NCBI GenBank assembly: GCA_947579665.1 | Contig: OX388350.1 | Location: 26,569,393 to 26,633,392, forward strand | Length of the DNA stretch: 64,000 nt | Reading direction: 5' to 3' | Source: Sympetrum striolatum | Lineage: Eukaryota > Arthropoda > Insecta > Odonata > Libellulidae | Shown here: piece by piece, positions 44,401 through 55,499 of the stretch | How the letters are laid out: each line of letters starts with the position of its first letter | Position numbering within the stretch: the stretch's first letter is position 1 | Made by a program: the position numbers and the translations under genes | The notes under the pieces: model-generated | Told to the model about the DNA's origin: nothing | Database searches by the model: none | Seen by the model: the letters and a program-made list of their open reading frames with translations, nothing else

Positions 44401-45155
44401 CTTACGGGAGAATCGGCCGCGCTGTCGCAACATTTGCATGAAAATTGTAAGTTGAACAATATCATATTGCAATAGTTTTAGCAATCAGTAAAAATAATAT
44501 CTAACAGCAAAGTACAGTTAAATCATGGCTATAAACTATTATGTTCGAAGGAAAAATAAAAATTTGCTACTTTCGAGAAATTTTGGAACTGGCCGCGACT
44601 TACTTAAACCGATGAATTTGCGTCTACCTTTCACGAAAAACGGTCGTTTTTGGTATCAAGCTCCGCCTTGTTAGATCTACTTTCCACCGATATAATTATT
44701 TTTGCTGTTAAGAAGTTTAGAGACAAATTTCTTGGAGAAATATAAGTGAATGCCGAAAATTTTCGGCAAAAACGCAAGGAAAAATGTAGTCGGCTAAGAA
44801 GTTTCGTCCTATTTCCTTTGGAAAAAACTTCCAGCGGGAAAGTTCCCATAATAACATCAAATTACATGTCCATTAAAAATCTCTAAGTTCATTAGTAACC
44901 TCAAAAATAGAATTTATATCATGGAGTCAACGCAGATCAGCGCGCGCGGCACACCATGCGGATGGGGCTTCTAGGTAGGCGATAGGACTTAATGCGATCG
45001 CTGAAAGGTATTTCTCTGATCGCCGATAATAATTTCCATGAATGTGCGTTATTTATTTATTCAACAATTAACTAATTATACAATGGAAAATTTGAAACTT
45101 GTATTTTAATCTTACCATTTTTTGCGAGGAGATCGTCCGAACTGCTGCTACACCT
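44401..45155. other. No recognised feature
   Basis: No gene, RNA or repeat supported. A GC-rich patch lies at 44938-44960. Confidence 0.4.
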
Positions 45156-45775
45156 TCACTCAATGAGGAGTGGCTCCACATCATCTCGAAGTTCATCTGC
45201 GTTCCACATTTCATCCACCACTTTTTGCACGTGTAGGCAATAGTTGGCCCAATTATCTGTTGTCACAGCTTCAAACCCACTATCAATTAATTCCTGCGTA
45301 TCTTCCACACGAAGACACTTCGTGGCCAGCTATTAATCTCTTAATTTGACTCCACACCAGCTCGATTGGGTTTAATTCACAATGATAGGGGTGAAGTCGG
45401 CAGTTTCTTTCTTTGGCTTTATATATAGGAAATACTTTACTCTCTATGAGAAAAATAGTGGCAAATTTTTTTTTTTAACTAAAATGAGAAAGCGACCGCG
45501 ATAAAATTTTTCATGGATGACCACTTCCCCCATGGATGAGTACTTCCTGAATTCCCAGTACAACTCCTTGTTAAGATCTTACAAAATTTCAGAGAATTCC
45601 TAGCCATGCTTGTTCCATGAACTACAATGTGTACACACGTCTGTTTCGTCACACAACAATTTCCTCGATCTATCAATCAAGGTATGCCCAAGTTATATTT
45701 GTTCTAAGTGTTTTTGACCCATCAGCTCATCTGGCTCCCATTTTAAAATAGCTAGTTTCATCAAAGTATCTCGAA
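45156..45775 (-). pseudogene. Tc1/mariner-like transposase C-terminal remnant (DDE_3)
   Basis: Minus-strand frames give YFDETSYFKMGA at about 45755 (first catalytic Asp region), then decayed sequence. HPYHCELNPIELVWSQIKRL follows at about 45350-45410, the hallmark 'LPPYHxxLNPIExxW' block with the catalytic Glu. After a frameshift comes VEDTQELIDSGFEAVTTDNWANYCLHVQKVVDEMW (in parts) to a TGA at 45156-45158. The order and motifs are those of IS630/Tc1 DDE_3 proteins. Frameshifts and stops make it dead. Confidence 0.78.
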
Positions 45776-46570
45776 ACCCTAGCATTACGTCAATAACTAC
45801 CAATTAAACTTACACCTGTACTTCAGATACGTACTGCTAATATCATCCATTTGAAAATCTCTAATACTCTGGCAACCATAGAAATCTCCACTTGAAGAAA
45901 TTGATCTTCACAACAGCTTTTTCAGCAATAAGCAATTGAAAATCTCCGATTAGGTACTGTTAATACATTTAACCATCAAGCACAAAAAATGTTTATCCAA
46001 ATACCTCTTCTAGTGAATCACAGACAACATGATCAGTATAAAATGATCAAATCTCAAATTTATATCTTTCATTGGACTTATTTCTTCTTAAGACCAGGCG
46101 TGGTACGGGTAAATAAGACCAGGTAAATATTTTTGTAAATATTTATTCAACATCATAATCTTACATGATCTCAACATTCAAATGTTGTCATTCAAAGAAA
46201 TAAAATCTTCAAAATCACATCAACTTAATCCCCATACGTTTCATCACGGTTAAGAACTTCCACCAAAAGTCTCGAGGATTATATAAATTTTTATATAATA
46301 CTGATTTTATACAATACAGATAACACAGCTAATATTAGTTTCTATGAAAAACTTTCAACTAAAATCTTGAGTAAATATCTAATTTAAGAAAAAAATCTGT
46401 CTGATTAACTTATAGAATCAGCACAATTTAGTAAAATGGAAGTATACATACCGTTCATTCCCTTCACAAATTCAGGCTTCCATGATATAAAAAAGTTCAT
46501 CTTGGTCTGTAACAGAGAGAAAACTAATCATTAACCCTGAAACATACTCAATAAACTTATTAAGATGATA

Positions 46571-46640
46571 GATAATCAGAATGTGAACAGCCATGGGTAT
46601 CAATCATGAATATCAGTCGAGAAAAATTCATCATGTAAGT
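46571..46640 (-). ncRNA. C/D box snoRNA in host intron 4, different guide
   Basis: Box C ATGATGA is at 46634-46628, D' CTGA at 46616-46613, a C'-like TGATTGA at about 46604, and D CTGA at 46579-46576; the C-to-D span is 59 nt. The guide upstream of D (GGCTGTTCACATT) differs from copies 1-3. I could not place its rRNA or snRNA target from memory. Box arrangement, position in an intron of the same host and spacing all fit a real C/D snoRNA. Confidence 0.75.
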
Positions 46641-46822
46641 AGTTTATAGGATTACTTGCGATCGCTTACTTACATTGCATGCGCATCCCTTCATTGTCGT
46701 TAAAGCATGTTACAAATCTTCGTTCAACTTTGCTATGTTCGCTTCCAATAAAAGCCAGGCTGTAACAAAAATTAAGTGGTGAGAGCATGCCAAAAAGTAA
46801 ACATAAAAACTAACAATGAAAA

Positions 46823-46895
46823 TATGATCAGGGTGATATTAGCTTCATATATCTATCAGTCGGCAATTCCTATCAAACATGGTTCATCATTCCGA
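46823..46895 (-). ncRNA. C/D box snoRNA in host intron 3, same 18S guide
   Basis: Box C is at 46890-46884, D' at 46859-46856 and D at 46831-46828, again a 63-nt span. The guide GGAATTGCCG is upstream of D', identical to copies 1 and 2. The region between the guides and D has drifted, so selection appears to act on the D' guide. Confidence 0.85.
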
Positions 46896-47082
46896 AAATT
46901 TTCAACTAAAAATAAGTTTCACGGATTCCTTACCATCTAAAAATTTGTAATTCAATGAACAGTGCACTGAGCCTTCCATGATCTAAGTGATTACTTCGAA
47001 ATCCATTGTATCTGCATCACTGAAAAATAGAGATTAACTTCAGAAAAAATTCTCAACTAAAACTTCGCGAATATAATGAGGT

Positions 47083-47155
47083 ATAATTCAGCATGATAGT
47101 AGCTTCATTTATCGATCAGTCGGCAATTCCTATCGTAGAGGGTTCATCATAAGAT
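47083..47155 (-). ncRNA. C/D box snoRNA in host intron 2, same 18S guide
   Basis: Box C is at 47150-47144, D' at 47119-47116 and D at 47091-47088, with the same 63-nt C-to-D span as the intron 1 copy. The stretch from GATAGGAATTGCCGACTGAT through ATGAAGC is nearly identical to the other two copies. The bases between C' and D differ. It is a paralogue guiding the same 18S uridine. Confidence 0.85.
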
Positions 47156-47327
47156 GAGACATTTAGAAGTTAAGGAGGGTAACCATACCTAAAAATAAAT
47201 TCTGCAAATTGTGATGTAAATCTTATGGCGGACCGATGTCCAGTCACCTCAGGTTCCACTGCAACTGAAATAGAAAGGGCATAATTAAAACAGCCGTATT
47301 ACAAACGCATAAGACTAACGATAAAGA

Positions 47328-47400
47328 ATTGGTCAGCTATTTTATGGCTTCATATATCGATCAGTCGGCAATTCCTATCTGAATAGGTTCATCATGAATG
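47328..47400 (-). ncRNA. C/D box snoRNA in host intron 1, 18S rRNA guide
   Basis: Box C ATGATGA is at 47395-47389, box D' CTGA at 47364-47361 and box D CTGA at 47336-47333; C to D spans 63 nt. The sequence directly upstream of D' (GGAATTGCCG then A) can pair over 10 nt with the universally conserved 18S sequence CGGUAAUUCC, with one G-U pair. By the D+5 rule the modified base is the U after CGG in the 530 loop. That is the site known as Um578 in yeast (snR77) and Um627 in human (SNORD65). The D-adjacent guide is not conserved among copies. Confidence 0.85.
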
Positions 47401-47499
47401 AGATACTTAAAATATATCACAGTATTTACTTACTAGATGATTCCATTCTATTGGTGACTACAGCTTAGCTCCAAGAAAGATCCTTCGGTCTATTCCAAA

Positions 47500-49139
47500 C
47501 TTTCATTTATCTTCCGAAGATATTTTTACAAAATGCCGTTTTTTTAAGTTACATTTCTGCAAACTGCAACGAAAAATCGTATAAGAAATTGCTCCTTATA
47601 GAAAATACAATTAAAAAAACTGCTAACTGTATACCTCAAAACATTACAAAGACTAATAGGATCAACACGTGTCTTACCTTAGACACATGGTATCTCGAGA
47701 AATATGTGTTTGAAATTTAGCCATGAAATTAACAGATAATACGCGTAGAACTAATTCATTATCTATGCGTGAACAATGAATCTAGTTCGCGAATAGAATT
47801 TAAAGTAAAAGATAAAAGTATTAACGACTATCCAAAACTAGACGTTACAGACACCCAAGCCATGTGCGCACGTCAACCACGCCGCAGCATCAGGCACAAA
47901 ATGATCCGTTACTTGATGACGCTCGTGACGTGTGCGATTTCGCTGCCTTCGCCACTTCCGCTTTTGATTTAAGTAGTATGGTAGTATCGTAGCTCAATTG
48001 TCAGATTGGCGATAAATTTGAATTACTTAGAATATACCATTTGCATCTATAAGAAATTAGAATCTTAGCTAATTGACTTCGTTCCATGTAATAACTGGTT
48101 GATATATCAAAGTAAGGATTAATTCCCTATATTATCCTTAGATGAAATAATTTTACATTGATGCTATACACATCACCTTCTATTCAATTAATCCAAGCAA
48201 TTTACTGAGCGGCATTCTTATTATTCAGCGATTATGCCCACAACGGAGAGCATCCAAAATTCTTTGCTTTTAAATGTAATCGATAAGCCATTGAACATTC
48301 TACATAATTATCAGTATAATATACATTCTACATAATTATAAGTTAAAAGAATCGGCAGAGAATATAAATTCAGTTAATGATGATATTTTTATTGGCAGTA
48401 AGATGAATGCTATTAGCATACTAATTATAGGAGTAGAATTGTTCCGTAAAAATTTAGAAACGGTTTAAGTGAAATAGCTGGCTGAAATCAGGAAATTTAA
48501 TAACTGTAATCCATTCTAATGCTTACATAGAAACCATAACCTATGTTTTCCCTATCTCTTTGATAAAATGTTTATAGTTATAACAAAATGTTGCATAGAC
48601 ATAATGATGTCTCTCCATTTGAAATGTGGTTATGAGCTTATATCTAATAAATTCTTTAACTAATTGGCATATTGGAAGGTGATAATTTCTCATTGAATTG
48701 TGTAGGAAGATATTTAATCATAATTCATGCGTTTTCTTGTTTCATTCATTCATTTCCTTTTCAGTTTCCAATTATCACGAAAAACAGGAGAAAGGGATTA
48801 TTACCAAGGCTTAGAATTATGAAACACATTTCTGATAGAAGAAAGATTAAGGGCTTTGTAGGTAAACTGTTATAAGAAAAATTTCTTGGGTAACCGTCAC
48901 AGCAATGGTTTCTACCAAAATTCAGCTACTGACTCTTCAACCATCTTCACATCACGCTCTGACCCTGCATAGACAGTAGCTGGAATGTTAGTGGAAACTA
49001 CGACCCAGATTAAAACGCAAGAAAGTTTCCCTCAACTTTCTGCTTATTACTTCTAAGATTAGTATTTCTAAGGTTAAAATTTGCGTACTTATTTCTTTAT
49101 CTTGCTGCATACTCAAATTTTGTCAAATAAATTTGTTTC
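47500..49139. other. AT-rich sequence, nothing recognised
   Basis: Probably holds the snoRNA host promoter near its left end. Frames at 47769-47972 and 48672-48875 have no recognisable domain. Confidence 0.4.
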
Positions 49140-49141
49140 AG

Positions 49142-49288
49142 GCAGCTGTAGATCATTCAAATTCTATTGTAAGGGGAATTTCTAAAGTAAAGTTCATGGC
49201 ACAACATCCCTACATGAGCCAAATAGCATTTACAGTGGGTGATACGTTAAGAGCCTTTGAACAACAACACTGCAAAAACACTGGCTAA
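49142..49288 (+). CDS. Candidate terminal coding exon, unknown protein
   Basis: After an acceptor-like aaatttgtttcag, a frame of 48 codons runs to TAA at 49286-49288. It starts AAVDHSNSIVRGISKVKF, continues MAQHPYMSQIAFTVGDTLRAF and ends QQHCKNTG. The composition is protein-like. A polyA signal cluster (aataaataaaataaa) lies at 49707-49722. No upstream exon was identified and no family is recognised. It could be the last exon of a + strand gene or a retrocopy fragment. Confidence 0.33.
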   Translation, partial: AAVDHSNSIVRGISKVKFMAQHPYMSQIAFTVGDTLRAFEQQHCKNTG

Positions 49289-49881
49289 TCTAGATCATGA
49301 TGAACCTGCTACGTAATTCAGGTAGCTTCCAAATTATTATTTTAAAACTGAGTCATGTCCCACAATGGGAATTGAGTATGTAATGGTCAATACCAAATGC
49401 TATCTGCAGCTGTCAACTTTCCAGTATCCATGAGAAGAAGTAATAATTCAAATTAAATTGTTCTCCATTCAGTAAAACAGTGTTACCTCAAGGGAAAGTG
49501 TTTGCAAGAGATTTCCTGGATCCTATAATCCCTATAATTATTTTCCACGGTATAATTGAGTTATTTATAATAATATTTACTTAATAACTGTAATCTTATT
49601 GTAAAGGCAAGTAATGACAAATATTAAACATGTTGTAACTAAATTTATTTTATTGTTCCTCAATATGACTACCACCTGGCCTTGTGCCTATTTGTAGTTT
49701 TTATTAATAAATAAAATAAAAAATATAAGTTTTAGCTCATAAAATAAGTAAAATAATTTTCACAGGGGAAGTAATGGCTGTTTTCAAAATTTTATTTACC
49801 CTATATTCATGTGTATGCAGAGTTTTTCAGCACATTTTTATGATGAATAAGCTCCTAACAGCTTATACTAGAGTGAGGGTT

Positions 49882-50082
49882 TCACTGATCTGTACTGAAA
49901 CATGTCTGCTTTAACCGGAAATCAACTTGTAAATAACTCATTTGCTTAATTAACAACTCTTTGTTAATCTTCTCTACAGTCATATCTCGTCTGTTGGGAG
50001 TTGCTGGATTAAAAATAATCATGGGTGATTGGACGAACTGCTTGGGTGATGTCGGATTTCCTACCTTAGGCTTATAAGTCAA
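49882..50082 (-). CDS. Candidate terminal coding exon or retrocopy, unknown protein
   Basis: A minus-strand frame with no ATG at its start (stop upstream at about 50095) reads LTYKPKVGNPTSPKQF, then QSPMIIFNPATPNRRDMT and EKINKELLIKQMSYLQVDF, and ends TGA at 49882-49884. AATAAA follows at 49797-49792, about 85 nt past the stop. The Pro/Lys-rich text with NPTSPK and TPNRRD is protein-like and looks conserved. No convincing splice acceptor precedes it. It lies between MED4's 3' UTR and the exon above and could be an alternative MED4 3' exon, another gene's last exon or a processed fragment. Confidence 0.33.
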   Translation of the reverse strand: MTYKPKVGNPTSPKQFVQSPMIIFNPATPNRRDMTVEKINKELLIKQMSYLQVDFRLKQTCFSTDQ

Positions 50083-50794
50083 CCTCAAGTCAATTTAGTT
50101 TTACCAATTTTTTGTGGTAAGATTAGGTGCCTCAGGCTTATATTCCCATCTGCTAATTCATTATTTTTATTTGCCTGAGTACCTGCGGTAAATACATATT
50201 TTATACCTTTCAAAGCATAAAATGTGCTCATCGATATTGCAGCTAATAATCACAGAACAAAGTTGATTTATGAAATATTTAATGGAGCATTGCACTAACA
50301 ATAATTCCATTTTTAAAATATGTACCTCTTCTTTACACAAATTACATTTCTGCAAGGTTCATTCAAGGGAAACTACTTCAACTATGGATGGAAGACAGGA
50401 TAGTTGAAAAATATTTGTGCAAATAGAGATTCCAATATTCTAGAAATTTATGAAATAACAATTGAGTATCAGCAAACATTTTGTCTACAAGACAGGGAAT
50501 TTCATGAGTTTCATGCAGATCCACTAACCTAACAACTTGAAATAAGAAATACACAACTTAAAAAAAACCTTTTATGAAATGATAAGTACAATCACATGAA
50601 GGACGAATACTTTAGATAAAATTTTTACCACCTGATTTAGAAATATATGTACAATCTTCATATTCACTCACTTTACTTTCAAAGAAAGTAAACACATGAT
50701 TGGGAAACAATGCTAAGGTTCCTCTACAGAACCACCCAATTTTCCCACCGTAAAAGGAACTATATCATCAGATTTTGTCTTTGAGATTCAATAA

Positions 50795-53700
50795 TCACTG
50801 AGAGTCACTGGATGAGCTAGTGCTGGAATCAGTGGACATAACCTCAACATCCTCCACATTCTCCTTGTTATGCCCACGACCAGTTTCCATCGCAACTGTA
50901 GCACCTCCACCTCCTGGTCCGCCTCCAACAGTCATGTGGAGATCACCAGATGGATGCCATGAAAATGTTCCTTGCTGAGAGTTAGGGGGTTCTGAAACAG
51001 AATGATTTTTCATGAAGCACATACAAAAAATCATTAACATATGAATGCTTTTATATGAATGACTAAGTCTGGAATAAGAAATCCAAGTGCATAATCATAG
51101 GAAATGGGAATTAGTCAAAGGGTGGGTATAGTTAACTTTCTAATGCCAGCATAGATGTTATAAAGAACTAGGAGGAATGATTATTGAAGACACACAAATT
51201 CTAGCAAGTAATCCATAAATTAAAGGTTGAGAGTCAAACCTCAAAGTAATACTGGTACCTTTTGTACAAAATAATATTGACACCACAATTTATATTCAGA
51301 AAAAATAGTTACAACTATTCATTAATGTACGTAGTAGTATATGATAGGTGTATTATTTAATTTGAATGCTAGAGGAAAGTGGAAATGGTACAGGAAATAG
51401 AGATATAAATATACTTTAATTCGAGGGGGAAGAAAGGGAAGGTCAATAAAATCAAGAGAGTTAGGTCATAAACTTCCTCTACAGTGCAAAGCCAATACAT
51501 TGAGTCAATATTCCAAAATTTTAGAAAGTAGAAAATATAAAAGGAAGGGAATTTTTGTTCAATCAACCAAATTAAACATTTAAGATAGCTTGTTAACAGA
51601 AATCTTTTGGTGGTCACCACGTACTACTGATTTTCATAATTGTGAAAATATTTTACACACTTCAAGGTTTATGAGAGTCGTCTTCTAAGGTTTACTTATC
51701 ATAACAAATGTGTTATCATTCAATGTAACACGAGCAATTATAACGTAGTTATGATGTGCTGAATGGTGTACGTAAGAATCACAAAAGAATACAAGCTTAG
51801 TAAGTAATAAAACATGAAGAAAATATTGAAAAGAAGAAATATATCATAATATAAGTAAAAAAGAAAGTATCATTGGTAGCTGCTTAGAGAGTCAAGGTGA
51901 AAGAATAACATTTTGGGCATCTTTAAATGAAGAGATACAAGAAAAAGTATTTTGCTCTTTCAACTATAGGAAAGAGACAGGCAGGGAAATTCTTACCAGT
52001 GGGACGATGCAAACCATCTAGGCCACCCTGTTGGTGCTGCTGTTGTTGAACAAGTAAATGTCCATTGATTGGAGGATCAGTTAAGCGACCAAGGAGCCCA
52101 AGTCTCATTTCAATGTCTGAAATATACCAATATTAAATAATTGAATTGAATTGATTTTTATTAACAGGCATAAAATTTCCCTTTTTCATTTAAACACGAT
52201 TATACATCAAAATACATATATTTAGTTTAATACAAGATATAATGATGAAGAAAAGAAAATTTTCAACTATAGTACATCGTATCAGAAATATCTGAAGTGA
52301 ATTTTTATCTATTAGCAGTGAAACTTCATGTCTGTCTATGTATTTAGACTATGTTTTGTTATATATGTTCTGTTTGTTGACAAATTCTTAGAAAATGATG
52401 TTTTGGACTTATGGGATATCCAATAGGACTTAACAATTTTATTGTAATTGGGTACTATTTTAGTTCTTGACCTTATACATGTAAATTTGGTCCTGCATAT
52501 TCACCTTCATCTGGACCACCAGTAAAAATTTGATAATACTATGTTAGCTTTACATAAATGGCTATGTGAAAATTCTTTCATGTTAAACACAGGAAAAACT
52601 GTTTTTATTAATTTCAGCAAAGCATGTAATACAATCTATCAATTAAGATTTTAAAGAAATAGTACAAGTTAAGGGTGGTAAAATGTGTATATTTCTCAAA
52701 TTTTCATAATGTGTTATGCAATAATGTTATTTTTTGGGGTGCCTCTTTTGATGCCTTTAAAGTGCAGAAGAGAGCTATAAGGACAATGTTGAATCTAAAA
52801 CCCTGGGATTCTTGTAAAACCCATTTTAAAGAGTTGAAAATCATGCCACTTCCTTCAATTTATATGTTTGAAAACATTCTTAACATTAAAAATAATATGG
52901 ACACTATGTTTTTAAATTCTAGTATTCATAGCCATCGTACTAGATCAAAAAAATGATATTCATATAAATACCAGAAGAACCGAATTGAATAACAAAGGTC
53001 CTCTTCATTCAGGTATTAAACTATATAATAAACTACCTAACTCTATAAAAGATATTGTGAATATTCAGTCATTTAGACAAAAACTCAAAACATTTTTTAC
53101 TGAAAGGTGCTTTTATTCTATAAATGAATACTTAGAATATGTAGATATAAGTAAAAAATGAGTTGTATTACTATGTATGTTCTATATTTTTGTTCTTCTT
53201 TACTTTGTATTACATGTGCTGTAATGTTCTTATAATGTATTAAAAATACTGTGTAATATAATGTAAAATTTACCTTATGTCAAACTTTAATGTTGGTATT
53301 TTAAGGCTATAGACATGTAAATATTTTAATTCTGACGAATCCTTGCGATCTTCTTTGCTTATGTATAATAAAAAACTATGCTATACTATCACATGTTAAT
53401 TGGATTAAATAAGAGATATGAGATAGCTTCTTTATCAACAATGATTGAAACGAATTCAATACATAACATAATATGAAGTAAATAGTATCACTCCATGAAA
53501 GATTACAAATGCCAAAATTATCAAGGTTTACTGATATTTTTGCTGAACAGATCGTCATTTCTATAAAAACCCAAGAAAAGCACAACAGTGATACAGAAAT
53601 CCCAATTGAGAAATCACTTCCGATTGAAATAAACCAAAATTATTCAGCATAATACAGTTTTACTTTATAAAAACAACATGGAGATTTTACTAAGGTCCTC

Positions 53701-54775
53701 AAACTGATAATTTCTAGTGGAAACCAGCAGTATACAAGTATTAATGTTTACCTGTAGGATATGGTCTTCTTGGATCACCCTGCTGCCATGATAATGGAGC
53801 ACATACTGCATTCGAAGCACTTATTCGATGAGCAAATTTAATTAATTCTTCAGATGCTACAGGCCTTTTGTTAGCCCTTGCAATGGACTGAAGTTTTTGT
53901 TTCGCCTGATATATAGCTGTTGCCTATTTGATGAAATACATATCATAGAGATAATAGAATAAGTCTATTGAGACACGAGTTTAACATGAACATAAGGGTA
54001 TAATAAATAAAAGATAAGTCATCAATCAAAGATCATACCAGTATCTGCTCCGCTTCCTTTAATTGCCGCTGTAGCTGCCTTATGTCTTGATCTTGTCTTT
54101 CTACTTCAGCATTTAAAATTTCCATTTTTTGATTGATCTTTGCTTGTTCCGCAGCAAGCTAAAGGATTGGTGATTGATTGATGATTAAAGCATCAAAGGT
54201 TGACATTTTTTCGAAAATTCCAAAACAATACAAACCTTCAGAGTTTCCTTTAATTCTTTGTCTTTAGCTACCAAGAGTTCGGTTAATTGTCCATGCTCGA
54301 CTGCTGATATCTTTTGATGTTTTGGAGCAACTGTGTTTTCCAAGAGCTCCCTAAAGTGGGCAAAAAATTTGATAACTCATAAATCCTGTCTTTTTACAGT
54401 TAAACAAGGAATAATTTAAACTACTAAGTGATTAAATCCTCTTATCTATACACAAATATCTAAATGATTCATCCACTTGCCTTATATGGAAAAGTACTAG
54501 AATAAAATGTAACAAAAACATACCATAAGTTTGTTTTTGAAAAGGTCAAATCTATACATTTACAAGCACAAAACAACATAATTCAAAGTAAAAATAAGCA
54601 TATGAATTAACTTTAAATACAATCTAATACCAGATGAAAACAGATCTACAAAAATAAATTAAATTTCTTCTAATCAAATCAGTGAAAACAACGCTCATAC
54701 TAACTTTGAAATTAACTCGATGTCATCAATGAGAGAAAGTAGCTTCTCTAGCGTGCTTACACTGGATCCTGTCAT
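50795..54775 (-). CDS. MED4: Mediator complex subunit 4, six exons
   Basis: MED4 is a core subunit of the Mediator middle module, which bridges transcription factors and RNA polymerase II in the nucleus. Minus-strand exons: 54775-54705, 54350-54236, 54158-about 54041, 53923-53752, 52116-51997 and 50991-50795. All are bounded by GT-AG with compatible phases; the product is about 264 aa, near human MED4 (270). Exon 1 carries [18 protein letters not shown]. Exon 3 is a coiled coil ([15 protein letters not shown]...LKEAEQIL). Exon 4 holds the best-conserved block ([20 protein letters not shown], then [10 protein letters not shown], completed by [10 protein letters not shown] in exon 5). The C-terminus [20 protein letters not shown] ends in an acidic serine run, as in animal MED4. 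A Q/H run in exon 5 and a glycine run in exon 6 are lineage-specific. AATAAA is at 50171-50166. Confidence 0.96.
52470..53165 (+). pseudogene. LINE reverse transcriptase C-terminal fragment in MED4 intron 4
   Basis: On the strand opposite MED4, frames give [19 protein letters not shown] (52545-52600; RT thumb-type region). After a deletion comes IIFWGAS-like [21 protein letters not shown] (52725-52790), then [18 protein letters not shown] and [10 protein letters not shown]. After a frameshift come [15 protein letters not shown] and [14 protein letters not shown] (53010-53115), to a TGA at about 53160. This is the C-terminal end of a Jockey/CR1-type pol protein, different from the one at 13-14 kb. 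It is dead. Confidence 0.8.
53166..53740. other. Rest of MED4 intron 4
   Basis: AT-rich intron. It may include the 3' tail of the LINE fragment; nothing else was recognised. Confidence 0.5.
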
Positions 54776-55414
54776 TTTTAGAAATCATAAATGGTAATAA
54801 TTTCAATAGGCAATTCCGTATGCCTCAATTGGGAACTTCGAGCTACAACAACAGACTTCACACGACCGGAATCCCCAGAATCGTACTCATATGACATATG
54901 ACTAACGCTACCATCAAACATTATATTATGGAAGAATAACGGAAATTACTCCTCAGAAACAGGTTGAAATTCCTAAAATCATTATTTTAAGAAATTATGT
55001 ACCGAAAAACGTTGTGTGAGCTGTTTCTCCTCTCTTGTAGAATTCATATGTATATCAAAAGTATATTAGCATAGATTGAAATAAATTTAAACAGCGATAA
55101 AAACCCCTACACCTCTATAGTACACCTAATTTTATTAAGTAGTATTAATAACGCGATATTATTAGCCTTGATAGGGAAAAGTGGCGTTTATTAATGGATA
55201 ACTATCAATAATTTGATTTGGTCGTTTTCCATCGTTATGTAACAAATTAAATACCATAACCATGTTGTGGTTAGATATAATCTAAAACACTTGAATGTTA
55301 AATCTGGTGAGCTCGGGAGGTTTACTATTGATAACAAATTTTGGCAAAAATCCTTCTGCAATTTAAAGCCAGAAACTGGTTATAATGTATAAGGACACGC
55401 TCCTCACCTCGTCA
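54776..55414. other. MED4 upstream region
   Basis: AT-rich. It should contain the MED4 5' UTR and promoter. No TATA box or initiator could be singled out. Confidence 0.4.
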
Positions 55415-55487
55415 GCCTCCTTAGCTCAGTGGTTAGAGCACTGGTCTTGTAAACCAGGGGTCGTGAGTTCGATTCTCACAGGAGGCA
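55415..55487 (+). tRNA. tRNA-Thr (anticodon TGT)
   Basis: A complete 73-nt cloverleaf. The acceptor is gcctcct/aggaggc with discriminator A (55487). The D arm contains the A box tagctcagtggttagagc. The anticodon stem is ctggt/accag with loop cttgtaa (anticodon TGT, Thr). The T arm is gtgag-ttcgattc-tcac. A T6 terminator follows within 10 nt (tcgttttttcg). No intron and no mismatches in the stems, so it is very likely functional. It carries codon ACA/ACG-type threonine into translation. Confidence 0.97.
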
Positions 55488-55499
55488 TCGTTTTTTCGT

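Larger units (their letters stand above)
46125..47490 (-). ncRNA. Multi-exon snoRNA host gene (apparently non-coding)
   Basis: Minus-strand exons with consensus splice sites: exon 1 ends 47434 (A|GTAAGT); exon 2 47264-47189 (|GTATGG); exon 3 47019-46934 (|GTAAGG); exon 4 46759-46674 (|GTAAGT); exon 5 46506-46452 (|GTATGT). The later 3' structure is unresolved, with AATAAA at 46147-46142. All acceptors are cag. Each of introns 1-4 contains exactly one C/D snoRNA, the layout of animal snoRNA host genes. Exons are short (55-86 nt). The only reading frame is a short one starting with ATG in exon 1 and running to TAG in exon 3 (about 45 codons; no domain recognised). The start is estimated near a pyrimidine-rich ctttcttgg at about 47480. 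Exon order is inferred, not confirmed by RNA. Confidence 0.78.

Noticed and set aside
46215..46250. A fifth C/D snoRNA (box C GTGATGA at about 46239-46245)
   Set aside because: No CTGA box D or D' follows within snoRNA length, and the position is in the unresolved 3' part of the host.
51369..51620. Minus-strand 83-aa frame within MED4
   Set aside because: It lies in intron 5, is hydrophobic and AT-driven, and has no splice connection to MED4.
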